From NCBI GenBank assembly GCA_026075535.2, contig AP026538.1, positions 15,756,337 through 15,820,336 of the forward strand: a stretch of DNA of 64,000 nucleotides, written 5' to 3'. Shown one piece after another: positions 54,790 through 64,000 of this stretch; position 1 is the first letter of the stretch; every line of letters begins with the position of its first letter. The DNA comes from Tricholoma matsutake (taxonomy: Eukaryota > Basidiomycota > Agaricomycetes > Agaricales > Tricholomataceae). The notes under the pieces are model-generated. The model searched no databases, had not been told where the DNA came from, and was given only the letters and a program-made list of their open reading frames with translations. The translations under genes were made by a program, and so were the position numbers.

Positions 54790-57700
54790 GTTGACCCTAC
54801 CCACTTGGCTGCCTACGTTCATCTCAACGCATCCGCTCTTTCCGACCCTGACTCCTTAACCATTCTTTTAACCTTTCCCAAATCTTCCGCCCCTTTCCAA
54901 ACCCTTATCGACTCTGGCTCCTCCCACTGCTTCCTTGACTCCTCTTTCGTGTTGAATAACCAACTCAGCACGGAATCCATTAACCCGATTGGTTTATGAC
55001 TCTTTGATGGAACTTGCAACTCCACCATAACTCAGATTGTCAAACTTCCGGTCACCTTCCCTGCCAGTGAAGTATTCAATTTGTCATTTTATGTAACCTC
55101 GCTTGACTCTTCCTGTTCTGCCGTACTCAGTCATAACTGGCTGAAGCAATACAATCCATTGATTGACTGGTCTTCAAGCCAACTCGCTTTCCGCTCTGCA
55201 GATCATAGAGCTCCAGCACCCCTGATGTCACCTTTGTCCCAAAATCTTCTGGTAGAAATCCTCAACTCTTCCGCACTTTCTGAATCCCCCATTCCTCCTA
55301 AGTTTACACCTCCCGACATCTCCTTCATCAATGCTGCTGCTTATGCACATGCTAGCAAACTTCATGGGGCAGTAGCTTTCAGATGACCTTCGCTCCAGAA
55401 GGGTTATCTGCCCACTCCGCCCATTCCGCTAACTCTTCTGACCTTTCTGAGATTCTGCCTGAGTATCACGAATTCGCTGATGTCTTTAATAAGACTAAAG
55501 CGGATACCCTTCCTCTGCATCAGTCTTATGACCTCAAGATAGAGACAGAAGACAATACTCCTCCGCCTCTGGGCCAAATGTATTCTCTCTCCCCCTCTGA
55601 ATTAGAAGCCTTACAAGTCTTTATTGACAAAAATGTCTGCTCAGGTTTCATCCGCCCATCCAAGTCACCGCATGGCATGCCTATTCTCTTCATCAAGAAG
55701 AAGGATGGTAGTCTCCAACTTTGTGTCAACTACCGAGGACTTAACCATCTTACAAAGAAAGACTGCTACCCACTTCCTCTCATTTCTGACCTACTTGACT
55801 CTCCCCACAAAGCCCGCTTGTTCACCAAAATAGACTTGTGGCATGCTTATCACCTAGTCCGCATTGCTGATGGTGATGAGTGGAAAACTACTTTCTGCAC
55901 CCGCTACGGATCCTTCGAGTAGTTGGTGGTCCCCTTTGGGCTCACTAATGCACCTGCAGCTTTCCAGCAGTTTATGAATGACATCTTCAGTGACATGCTG
56001 TATGTTTCTGTCATCGTATACCTCGACGACATCCTAATCTATTCCGATGACAAGTCCCAGCATGGGGCTCATGTCAAAGAAGTCCTCCACCATCTCCAGA
56101 AAAATGGACTTTATGCCTCTCCACAGAAATGTGAGTTCCACAAAGACACCGTCGAATATTTAGGTTTCATCCTTTCACCGGATGGACTGCGGATGTCCGA
56201 GGATAAAGTCAAAACTGTGCTTGACTGGCCCGAGCCTAGGAAAGTTAAGGACATTCAATCCTTCTTAGGCTTTTGCAACTTTTACTGCCGCTTCATTAAC
56301 GGCTATTCAGACATTGTCATCCCACTCACCCGCTTGATGCAGAAATCCGCACCATGGGACTTCAACAAGAAGTGCCGCGACACTTTTGAAAAGCTCAAAC
56401 AAGAATTCACCCATGCCCCTGTCTTAACTCAATGGGTACCCGACTCACAAATGGTACTTGAAACCAATGCTTCTGACTATGCCCTAGCTGCTATCCTTTC
56501 GGTTTACACTGCGGATGGAGAAATCCATCCGGTCGCTTTTCATTCCTGCTCCTTCAATCCCACTGAACTAAATTACAACACACATGACAAGGAACTCTTG
56601 GCCATTTTCGAAGCCTTCAAACACTGGAGGCAGTACTTTGAGGGTTCTGAAAACCTGGTTGATGTGGTCACTGACCACAAAAATCTTGAGTACTTCAGCA
56701 CTACCAAGTTGCTCACCCGCCGCCAGGCCCATTGGTCTGAGTACTTTTCCCAGTTCAATCTCATCATCCGCTTCCACCCCAGGAAACTAGGGGCCAAGCC
56801 AGATGGACTCACTAGACGTTGGGATGTCTACCGCAAAGGGGGAAATAGCGACTTCGCCTCCATAAACCCAACCAACTTCCGACCTGTATTCACACAGGAA
56901 CAGCTCACCTCTTCCCTCTGCACCACCTATTTCACCACACCCATCCTTCGACAGGCAGTAATCATGGATGTTGAGAAACTTCACCATGACATCCGCACCT
57001 CCCTACTCCTTGACCCCTTTTCATCTGCACATCTTCTGACACCTACCGACCCCAACTGGACCATAGACGAGGCAGGTCTTCTCTGCCACTTTGACCAGAT
57101 TTATGTTCCAGACGTCGTGGATCTTTGCCTCAAAGTCCTTCAGTTCAAACACGATCACATCCTTTCTGGCCACTTTGGACAAAACAAAACCCAGCAGCTT
57201 GTCCACCAGGAATATGTCTGGCCAAACCTCCGCACCTTTGTGCAAGAATTCTGCAAATCCTGTACCACTTGCAAACAATCCAAATCACCCCAACACAAGC
57301 CCTATGGGTTCCTAAAGCAACTTCCGGTTCTGGAACGACCTTGGAACTCCATCTCCATGGACTTCATTGAACAACTACCTGACTCCAATGGTCACACTGC
57401 TATCCTGGTCATCGTTGACTGCCTCACCAAGCAAGGCATCTTCATCCCAACTGTCAATGAAATCACAGCCCAAGAACTAGCCAACCTGTTCATCCTCCAC
57501 GTCTTCTCCAAGCATGGCGTTCCGTCGCATGTCACTTGCGACTGGGGATCCGAGTTTGTCTCCCATTTCTTCCGCTCCCTTGGAAAAGTGCTTGACATGC
57601 AGATCCATTTCACTTCTGGTTATCACCCGCAAGGTGATGGTCAGACAGAACGACTTAATCAGACCCTGGAGCAGTACCTCTGGATCTTCTGCAACTATCA

Positions 57701-58434
57701 GCAGGACGACTGGTCTCACCTCTTACCCTTGGGTGAATTTGCCTACAACAATGCTCCTTCCACCTCTACAGGCGTATCCCCTTTCTTTGCCAACAAAGGC
57801 TATCACCCAAACATTTCCATCTTTCCAGAATGTGACTTAGCTTCACAGTGTGCCCGCGAGTTCATCGTTGACTTAGACAACCTTCATCAGGAGCTTCAGA
57901 AACAACTTGTGGTTGCTCAAGAGCGTTATCAAGGTCCTGCGGACAAACATCGGGCACCCGCACCCAACTTCAACATTGGTGATTCTGCCTATGTCACTGC
58001 GGAAAATATCTGCACCACACGTCCTTCCAAGAAACTTTCCGAAAAGCACCATGGCCCCTTTGAAATCATCGCCCGCCCGGGCACTCACTCAGTCACCCTG
58101 CAGCTCCCGGATCACATGCGGGCCATTCACCCTGTTTTCCATGTCTCTCAACTAGAGAAACACTCCCCGAACACAATTCCAAATCAAGTACAACCTCCAC
58201 CTCCTCCAATCACCATCGATGATGAGCTCGAATATGAGATTGCCAAAGTCCTCGACTCCAAAGTCAACAACCAATGTTGCTGCAAGATTCTCTACCTTGT
58301 CCGATGAGAAGGTTACCAGGGAACCAATGAAGAGACCTCCTGGCTACCTGTTATGGAACTTGAGCATGCCCAAGAACTCCTTGTGGATTTTCACACCCGC
58401 TACCCGAAAAACCCGGTCCATTACCCACTTAAAG
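54749..58434 (+). pseudogene. pol: Element D pol polyprotein (PR-RT-RH-IN-chromodomain)
   Basis: Protease LIDSGSSHCFLDSSF; stop TGA 54997 (CGA in C); one-base loss near 55379. RT has VYLDDILIYSDD; TAG 55920-55922 replaces Trp. From 55923 a 794-codon frame covers RT palm/thumb, RNase H (first motif LETNASDYAL, Asp to Asn), integrase zinc domain (HDHILSGHFG ... CKSCTTCK), core (SMDFIEQLPDSNGHTAILVI, CDWGSEFVSHFF, GYHPQGDGQTERLNQTLEQY with the catalytic Glu) and GPF motif (HHGPFEIIARPG). The chromodomain Trp is lost to TGA 58305-58307, followed by a further one-base shift. Confidence 0.94.
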
Positions 58435-58733
58435 GCTATTCACATTGCTTATTCACTCGGTTTGTACTCAGAAACAAAATTCATTGAAAAAAGATTTTTT
58501 TTTTGGATCCAACCAGATCCCTACACTACCTCCGCTTCTCCCTCTCCATCTTCATCTCCCCCTCCCCCAACTTTGCCCGTGTCTCCGCCCTCATCCTTCT
58601 CTTCACCCTCCTCACCCTCTTCTTCATCCTCACTCTCCTCCTCATCATCAGCTCGCCTTTGCTCCAGATATCTCTGGAAGGCCTCCCACTCATCTCCGGA
58701 TTTTCGGATCCCGCATCTTTCCAGCCGGGACTC

Positions 58734-59556
58734 TCACACTGCCTGCTCCACCTCTTCATCACCCTCATCGCTCTCCTCCCCGGCACTTTCTTCCTCCACC
58801 CACTCTGGGTCCATAGCATCCCGAATCTCCCCCATTGATTCCTGCACCACAGTAGCCACCTCAGCGAACCCCTTCCTTATCAACTTCATCATTTGTTGCA
58901 TTATTTCCGGGTTTTCCCTGGTCGCCCCCATCATTCCCACCGGTTTTGCCGCAGGGGCTTCCTGCCCCTCCCACACTACCTCCTCGCACTTATGTTTGAT
59001 GTGTGTGCAGTTGTTGCACATGCATCCCTTTGCACCCATCTTGAAACAAGCGATCTTTTGATATTTGCACCTAGGCCACTTGTCAGTAAAAAGAGACTGG
59101 AAAGGGAAACAAGGATGTACCTTTTGCAAGGCAACACGGCCTGCACCCACACCAGACCCTCCGACTCCTCCAATCCCACTCGCACCTTCGACTTGGCGAC
59201 TTTCTTTTTCTTGGGGGACTTGCTCCCCTCAGCCTCATCTATAAGGGCAACCTAAGCCCCCCTAGTCCCCTTACATCATCCTCCAAACCTGCGGCCACAG
59301 CCACCCGCTTCTTCTCCACTCATTTTGTGGCTGATGGCTCCTTTTTCTGTGCCTCTGCCTGACACGCCTCCTCAGCCTTTGCAGCCTCCTCTGCTGCCTT
59401 CTGCACCTCCTGCGCCCGGCGTTCCTCCTCCCTCACTGCTTCCTCCAGCTCCTTCATCTCCCATTCCATCTGCTCCTTCATTGCCCGCTCCCTCTGTTCA
59501 TGTTGAGCCCTCATTGCAGCCAATTTGATCTGCACAGATACTGCTGGAGGGGACAT
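58734..59556 (-). pseudogene. Antisense Zn(II)2Cys6 gene of element D, damaged
   Basis: Model: exon 1 59556-59121, intron 59120-59071 (50 bp, GTACAT...CTGAC...CTAG), exon 2 59070-58734. Starts MSPPAVSVQIKLAAMRAQHE. The spliced cluster CKRCKYQKIAC ... CNNCTHIKHKC keeps Zn2Cys6 spacing, and the acidic tail ends EEVEQAV. Exon 1 is broken by a TGA at 59320 and by a 41-bp insertion (59240-59280). Confidence 0.75.
59240..59280. repeat. 36-bp insertion with 5-bp direct duplication
   Basis: Compared with A and C, D has 41 extra bases. The inserted 36 bp begin TATAAGGG and end CCCTTACA and are flanked by TCATC (59235-59239 and 59276-59280). Confidence 0.6.
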
Positions 59557-59693
59557 AATTGATAGTTGATGGGGGAAGGAAAGAATGTGAAATTTTTTTC
59601 AACCAATTACTGCATCCGGAAAATTCAACCAACTTCCTCATTTGGACTCAAACCCTCACGTGCCTTGTAGGCTCGGCACTAAGGGGGAAATAC

Positions 59694-60399
59694 TGTCAAG
59701 AACCGTTCCTCGCCCGATTGGAACCCGCATCCATCCGGCTCTTTCCCACATGTTGAAGATGACTTTTGTCTATGCATCCCAATTTCATTCCTGGCCGCCT
59801 TGCACTGCCCACGCTGCTGTGCATCAGGCCGCCTTGGACAGCATCCATGGCTGCCTTTCCAAGGCTGCTGTCTCTATTGCAAATTTGACTACAGATTCCT
59901 GTGCGGCTCCCATAGGTAATTTATCTATGCAGTCAAGACACTGCTGCAGTCTTTGTTCCTGTTCCGCATTATTCCAGACTACAGTATTTAAGCTTAGTTA
60001 GTTTCACCTTGTATTCCTCAGTTCATATATCGACATAGACTCGACTTTACCCTGCCAATCTAAAACCTCCTTCTACTCCAACCCCTGTCCTCCAAGAGTC
60101 TGAACTACATTCAACTCAACCTCTAGTCTCCCTCCGAAGTTCTAGTCTCATCTGAACTCAACCTAAGTCCCTCCATACTCCTCCCCATGTTTACCCACAC
60201 CGTCCCGCTCCTACCTCTAAACCCTCGACTTAAAATTAGGACACCAGATGAGGTGAAGGGCACAGCTTCTTACAAGCTGAAGCCAAGTCCTTTCCGTTCC
60301 CCCTCCCGCAGAATCCACATCGACCTGACAATCTCCTGCTATCATCACCCGCAGTGTCTGGACGGATTCCAAAGCAGCCTCTAGGATCAGTTCTTAACA
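59694..60399 (+). repeat. 3' LTR of element D
   Basis: 706 bp, the same length as the 5' LTR. Start-site copy AGTTCATATAT at 60020-60030. Confidence 0.94.
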
Positions 60400-60560
60400 G
60401 CTTGAAAAACCAGTCAGAATGATATATAACATCAATATGTTCCATGTAAGGTAGGTCACATGACTACATGAATGCCATTTTCATACTCAGCTTGAAAAAC
60501 CAATCAGAATGATGTATAACATCACTATATTCCATGACATCATTCCAGGAATATGTGCCT
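60398..60560. repeat. Tandem duplication of 92 bp
   Basis: CAGCTTGAAAAACCAGTCAG at 60398 recurs at about 60490 with CCAATCAG, both followed by AATGAT and TATAACATCA. Confidence 0.7.
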
Positions 60561-60734
60561 ATGTGTAAAGAGCTTGAATTTTCCTTTATGATAGGTTTTA
60601 TCTATGTTATAACAATGCTGCAGCCTCAAAACCACAACAATGGCCAACACAGCCACCATCCTAGGACCCAGCCCCACTGCTGCAAGCAACTGCTCGTGGG
60701 GTGGGAATGGGCACCAGGATGACAGGACGAGATG

Positions 60735-61130
60735 GAGGTCTTTACTGTGCCCCACATATTCCGAGCCAGTCCATGCAGAATTTGGTGGACTCTGCACAGA
60801 CTAGCTCGGACTGGACCCACTCATTTGGCTCAAATGTCCTGTATATTGCTCAGACTCCTAGAGAGTCCACACAGACTTTTGTGGAGTCCAAGCTATTTTT
60901 GGACTTTTACTCAGAGTGCACACAGACTTTGTCCAAGCAACATCAATTTACTCAGACTCAGACAGACTCAGACAGATACATGTCCAAGTCAAGTCTGAGT
61001 TGAGTCTGTGGATGCACAACAGAGGCTTAGCTGACTACAGAAAAATTATGTATTAAAGTAGAATCAAACCCCAAGCCTTGTTGCCAAGCATAAATAGCAC
61101 AATTAACCACTACACCACAGAGCCATTATC
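60735..61130 (-). mobile_element. tRNA-headed SINE-like unit S4
   Basis: Minus strand head TGGTGTAGTGGTTAA (A box, 61107-61117 core) and GGTTTGATTC (B box, 61061-61070). The body contains AGTCTG/GGACTC repeats and ends TGTGGGGCACAGTAAAGACC. The head differs from S1/S3/S5 while the tail is alike. Confidence 0.55.
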
Positions 61131-61379
61131 AGTAAGTGCAAACAATTGCATTATCTAACCGTATTTAAATCATGTGACTCATGTGCAAGTTCAAGACGTG
61201 TCAACAATCATTGTTGATGTTGATCACCACCATCACTCTCGATGCTACTGCCTCCCACCTCCCTCTACCACCACCACCACCCAGTCAGCCCCTGCCTCCG
61301 ATGCCTCTTGCACCATCAGCAACAAACAGCAAACTAGCTGAGCCGATGCAACAGGACCCAATGAGCCAAGCTGACACAA

Positions 61380-62130
61380 TGGGCCCAAACAACAATAATC
61401 GTCATTTGGGCCCCTAGTAAGCATTTTTTTTTGTTTTTTGTTTTATCAATCAGCTAATTGTATTTTATTGCCTTTTAGGTTGTATGCTACTGGGTATTGC
61501 CTTTTAGGTTGTATGCTACTGGGCATGACCTGCCATGATGAAAAACGTGCAACCCACGCACATGCCCACCTGATCCCCTTCTCCCCATTCAAATGGGATG
61601 TGAGGCTGTTGACATGGGCTAGGAGGGTGCCCAGGGATGCCAGGAGACCCCAGAAGGGGGATACCTGCCTAGTAAGCACCCACCAACCTCCATAATCGTG
61701 CCACGTCGCACTGATGTGCCCAAACCCCCCCCCCCAAAAAAAAATACAGAAACCCAAACGGGGAACAATGACAAGCCACCCACCCCCAGCCTCACGAGCA
61801 ACTGCTCATGGGGTGGAACATGGGTGGAACAATGCCCAGATGCAGGGAAAGGAGACGACAACAATGCACCACCCACCCCCAGCCTCACCAGCAACTGCTC
61901 ATGGGGTGGATCGCTGGTGGAACGACAATGATGACAAGCCACCCGCCTCCATCGTGGGGTCGTGGGGTGGGTTTTTTTTTCTTCTTTTTCTTTTAGCCCT
62001 CCCCCACATTTTGGGGGGAGTTTTTTTTAAAAATCTATAGTTTGTAATGTAATTATTATTAGTTTTTTTTGTATTTCTTTGATTGTATTGTATACTCCCT
62101 CACATCTAATGCAAGGGATGCAGTTAATAA
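61380..62130. repeat. GC-hairpin module X4 (inverted relative to X3)
   Basis: Hairpin GGGCCCAAA...TTTGGGCCC at 61380-61412. The GGAGACCCCAGAAGGGGGAT segment near 61640 is the complement of 52385-52405 in X3. Two CTCACSAGCAACTGCTCATG modules lie near 61790 and 61883. It ends with the complement of the TCCCTTGCAT start near 62110. Confidence 0.5.
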
Positions 62131-62214
62131 AATTTATTTGTTCAATTTTTGAAAGATAAATGCTTGAGTTTGAGTTTGAGTGTCATAAATAAACTATGTA
62201 TTACTAACAAATAA

Positions 62215-62457
62215 TTCTCCTGTGGCTCAACTGGTTGATCACATGTGTTTGGTTTGTTGTGTGATGACTTGGAGGTCTTGGGTTCAATCCTTGCTCTGCA
62301 CACCTATATTTTGTAGGCAGGTCATGACTTTCATAAAGTCTGAAAAGCTTGGAACTCGTAAGATATCAAATTGACCCAGATTCTACATACAGACTAGCTC
62401 GGACTCCACACAGTCTGTGGGGAGTCTGCTAGGACATGTGGGGCACTGTAAATTACT
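62215..62457 (+). mobile_element. tRNA-headed SINE-like unit S5
   Basis: CTCCTGTGGCTCAACTGGTT head with A box 62223-62234 and B box GGTTCAATCC 62281-62290. Body AGACTAGCTCGGACTCCACA; end GTGGGGCACTGTAAATTAC. Confidence 0.6.
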
Positions 62458-63320
62458 GATGAGATGACTGGAAGACTAGACGATGAGATGATGACTGGAC
62501 AAGACGACTGGACAATGAGATGATGAGATGACAAGACAGGATGACAACAACAAACAAGAAGCAGCAGCAAATGACAAGAAAAGGCCCAAGAGATGTCAAT
62601 GGACATCTCTTGGGCCACAAGTAAGTTTTTTCTTTCTTTTCTCATTCCTTTCTTTTTTTACTAACAAAGTTTGTTAGGTACTAATTTAAACTATTGATAA
62701 CAACGACAACAAGATGGCAGGGGCCAATGAAAACAGATGATGGGGATGACAGGAAGGGACAGCAGGAGGAATGAGAAGGACAATGACCAGCACCAGCCAC
62801 CACCATTGTGAGCCCCTGCTTGCAAGGTGGATCACTGGTGCTCCACGATGAACCAACAACAATGGGAGGGGAGGGACAACAACAATGACAGTGGACAATG
62901 ATGACAAGAGGGGACAGTGATGGCAGCAGGGACGACAACAGGGGATGATGACAATGAGGGGGAGGGAGAATGACCATGACAACAGGATGACAATGGAGAC
63001 AAGAGGGGGGGACAATGACAATGGAACACACCACCCACCCCCAGCCTCATGAGCAACTGCTTGTGGGGTGGACCATGGGTGGAATGACGATGAGGCCCAC
63101 CACAGCACCCTGGAGACAAAAAGGGGGAAACAACAACAGGAGGGGGAACAACAACAGGAAGGGGAACAACAATGGAAGAGGAACAACAACAGGAGGGGGA
63201 ACAACAATGAAAAGGGGAGGGGGGAATGATGAAGGGAAACAGCGAAGGGGAGAGGGGAACAATAACAAAGGAATGACAATGAGGGGGGGGACTTTTTGTA
63301 TTTTTTGTCCTTTGATATCT
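62458..63320. repeat. Purine-rich low-complexity module X5 with a hairpin
   Basis: GATGACAA/GGACAATGA simple repeats. A perfect 15-bp-arm hairpin GGCCCAAGAGATGTC/GACATCTCTTGGGCC at 62583-62616. GAGCAACTGCTTGTGGGGTG near 63050 is the shared module. Long minus-strand frames are repeat artefacts. Confidence 0.5.
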
Positions 63321-63389
63321 ATAGTTATATTCAATTAAACTATTCATAAAAGATACCCCAAAGAACTTAGTAGTTTGGATATCTGTGAA

Positions 63390-63945
63390 GGTCTGTAATG
63401 AGGAGGATTATAAGGACATCAGTAGAAGTTTGTAATGAGGTCAGTAAGGTTTTGTAAAGAGGTCAGTAAGGTTTTGTAATGAGGTCAGTAAAGTTTTGTA
63501 ATGAGGTCAATAAAGCTTTGTAATGAGGTCAGCAAAGTTTTGTAATGAGGTCAGTAAAGTTTTGTAATGAGGTCAATAAAGCTTTGTAATGAGGTCAGTA
63601 ATAAAGTTTTGTAATGAGGTCAGTAATGAGGTCAACAACATTTTGTAGTGAGGTCAGCAAAAGTTTGTAATGAGTTCAGTGAAATTTTGTAATGAGGTCA
63701 GTAAAAGTTGGTAATGAAGTCAACAAATTTTTGTAATGAGGTCCGCAAAAGTTTGTAATGAGATCAGTGAAATTTTGTAATGAGGTCAGTAAAAGTTTGT
63801 AATGGTATGATGGTAGTAACAGTTTGTAATCAAGTCAGTAAAAGTATGTAAATAAGGTCAGTCAATGTGTGCAATGAGGTCAGTAAAAGCTTATAATCAA
63901 GTTGGCAAAAGCTTGTAAACCAGTCAGTACAAGTTTGCAGTGACT
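63390..63945. repeat. 22-bp minisatellite
   Basis: About 25 imperfect copies of GTTTTGTAATGAGGTCAGTA plus two bases, with variant units (CAATAAAGC, GTCAGTAATAAA) and length slips. Units become more divergent toward the right. Confidence 0.88.
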
Positions 63946-64000
63946 TTGTGCACAAAAATTAGGGACGCGATATAGTGGACACCTACTTTCACGCCTCGCG

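Larger units (their letters stand above)
52611..60399 (+). mobile_element. Ty3/Gypsy chromovirus D, complete structure, inactive
   Basis: 7789 bp with two 706-bp LTRs (52611-53316 and 59694-60399), TGTCAAGAAC...CTTAACA. Flanks are GGCCC and GCTTG, so there is no target duplication. This is the least damaged copy: gag is one frame with three stops, and pol has about four stops and a few one-base losses. The polypurine tract AAGGGGGAAATAC precedes the 3' LTR. Confidence 0.95.

Noticed and set aside
62218..62300. Functional tRNA gene
   Set aside because: A and B boxes are present, but a cloverleaf is not convincing and the unit is repeated with a common tail, so it is called a SINE head.
62686..63347. 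Long minus-strand frames rich in Ser, Pro, Leu, Cys and His
   Set aside because: They are translations of GACAA/GGGAACAACAA simple repeats; overlapping frames look alike and there are no motifs.
63390..63945. CRISPR array or telomeric repeat
   Set aside because: Units are directly tandem without spacers, imperfect, and not of a telomere type.

Overview
The window looks like repeat-rich (heterochromatin-like) DNA of an Agaricomycete fungus. The evidence is short introns (about 44-82 bp) with GT...AG ends and CTNA-type branch sites, a KDZ-transposase relic with its cysteine-rich N-terminus, chromodomain Ty3/Gypsy elements, and fragments of protein families I associate with Agaricomycetes. The species cannot be named from sequence alone. 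No bacterial, organellar, rRNA or CRISPR feature was seen.

Layout. 1-451: a retropepsin-like scrap. 452-11902: Ty3/Gypsy element A (5'-truncated), split by complete element B (2209-9644; target-site duplication CCACC). 11903-23400: a long inverted repeat and several host-type hypothetical genes, mostly decayed; one small spliced gene on the minus strand (15508-16104) is intact. 23400-27040: tRNA-headed SINE-like unit, GC-hairpin modules and a 1.4-kb element with 24-bp inverted ends. 28332-38690: old minus-strand Ty3/Gypsy element E, lacking most of RT/RNase H, split by complete element C (30406-38100; TSD CTCGC) and by a solo LTR of family F (TSD ATAG). 40675-43247: small LTR element F. 43841-49730: decayed cysteine-rich gene split by small LTR element G (46483-49180), converging on a KDZ transposase relic (49745-50945). 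51066-52610: SINE plus hairpin/tandem module. 52611-60399: element D. 60400-64000: more SINE and hairpin modules, purine-rich low-complexity DNA and a 22-bp minisatellite.

The main content is the A/B/C/D family of about 7.4-7.8 kb chromoviruses. Each full copy has LTR - gag - (-1 frameshift signal) - pol (PR-RT-RH-IN-chromodomain) - antisense spliced gene - polypurine tract - LTR. Three features stand out. (1) An 11-nt sequence 34-35 nt downstream of the LTR TATA box is the exact reverse complement of the primer-binding site, and the pairing covaries between subfamilies, as expected for Tf1-type self-priming. (2) A gag-pol -1 frameshift cassette (A-rich slip site plus an 11-bp stem) is conserved in B, C and D. 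(3) A spliced antisense gene between pol and the 3' LTR encodes a coiled coil, a basic stretch, a perfectly spaced Zn(II)2Cys6 cluster that forms only after splicing, and an acidic tail; it is still open in B and C although their gag-pol is dead. Decay is mostly by C-to-T/G-to-A transitions, often CGA to TGA, which suggests cytosine methylation or a RIP-like process.

F and G are a second system: short LTR elements with 4-bp target duplications and no RT or integrase. Their proteins have different N-termini (charged helical versus Gag-like) but a shared C-terminal tail.
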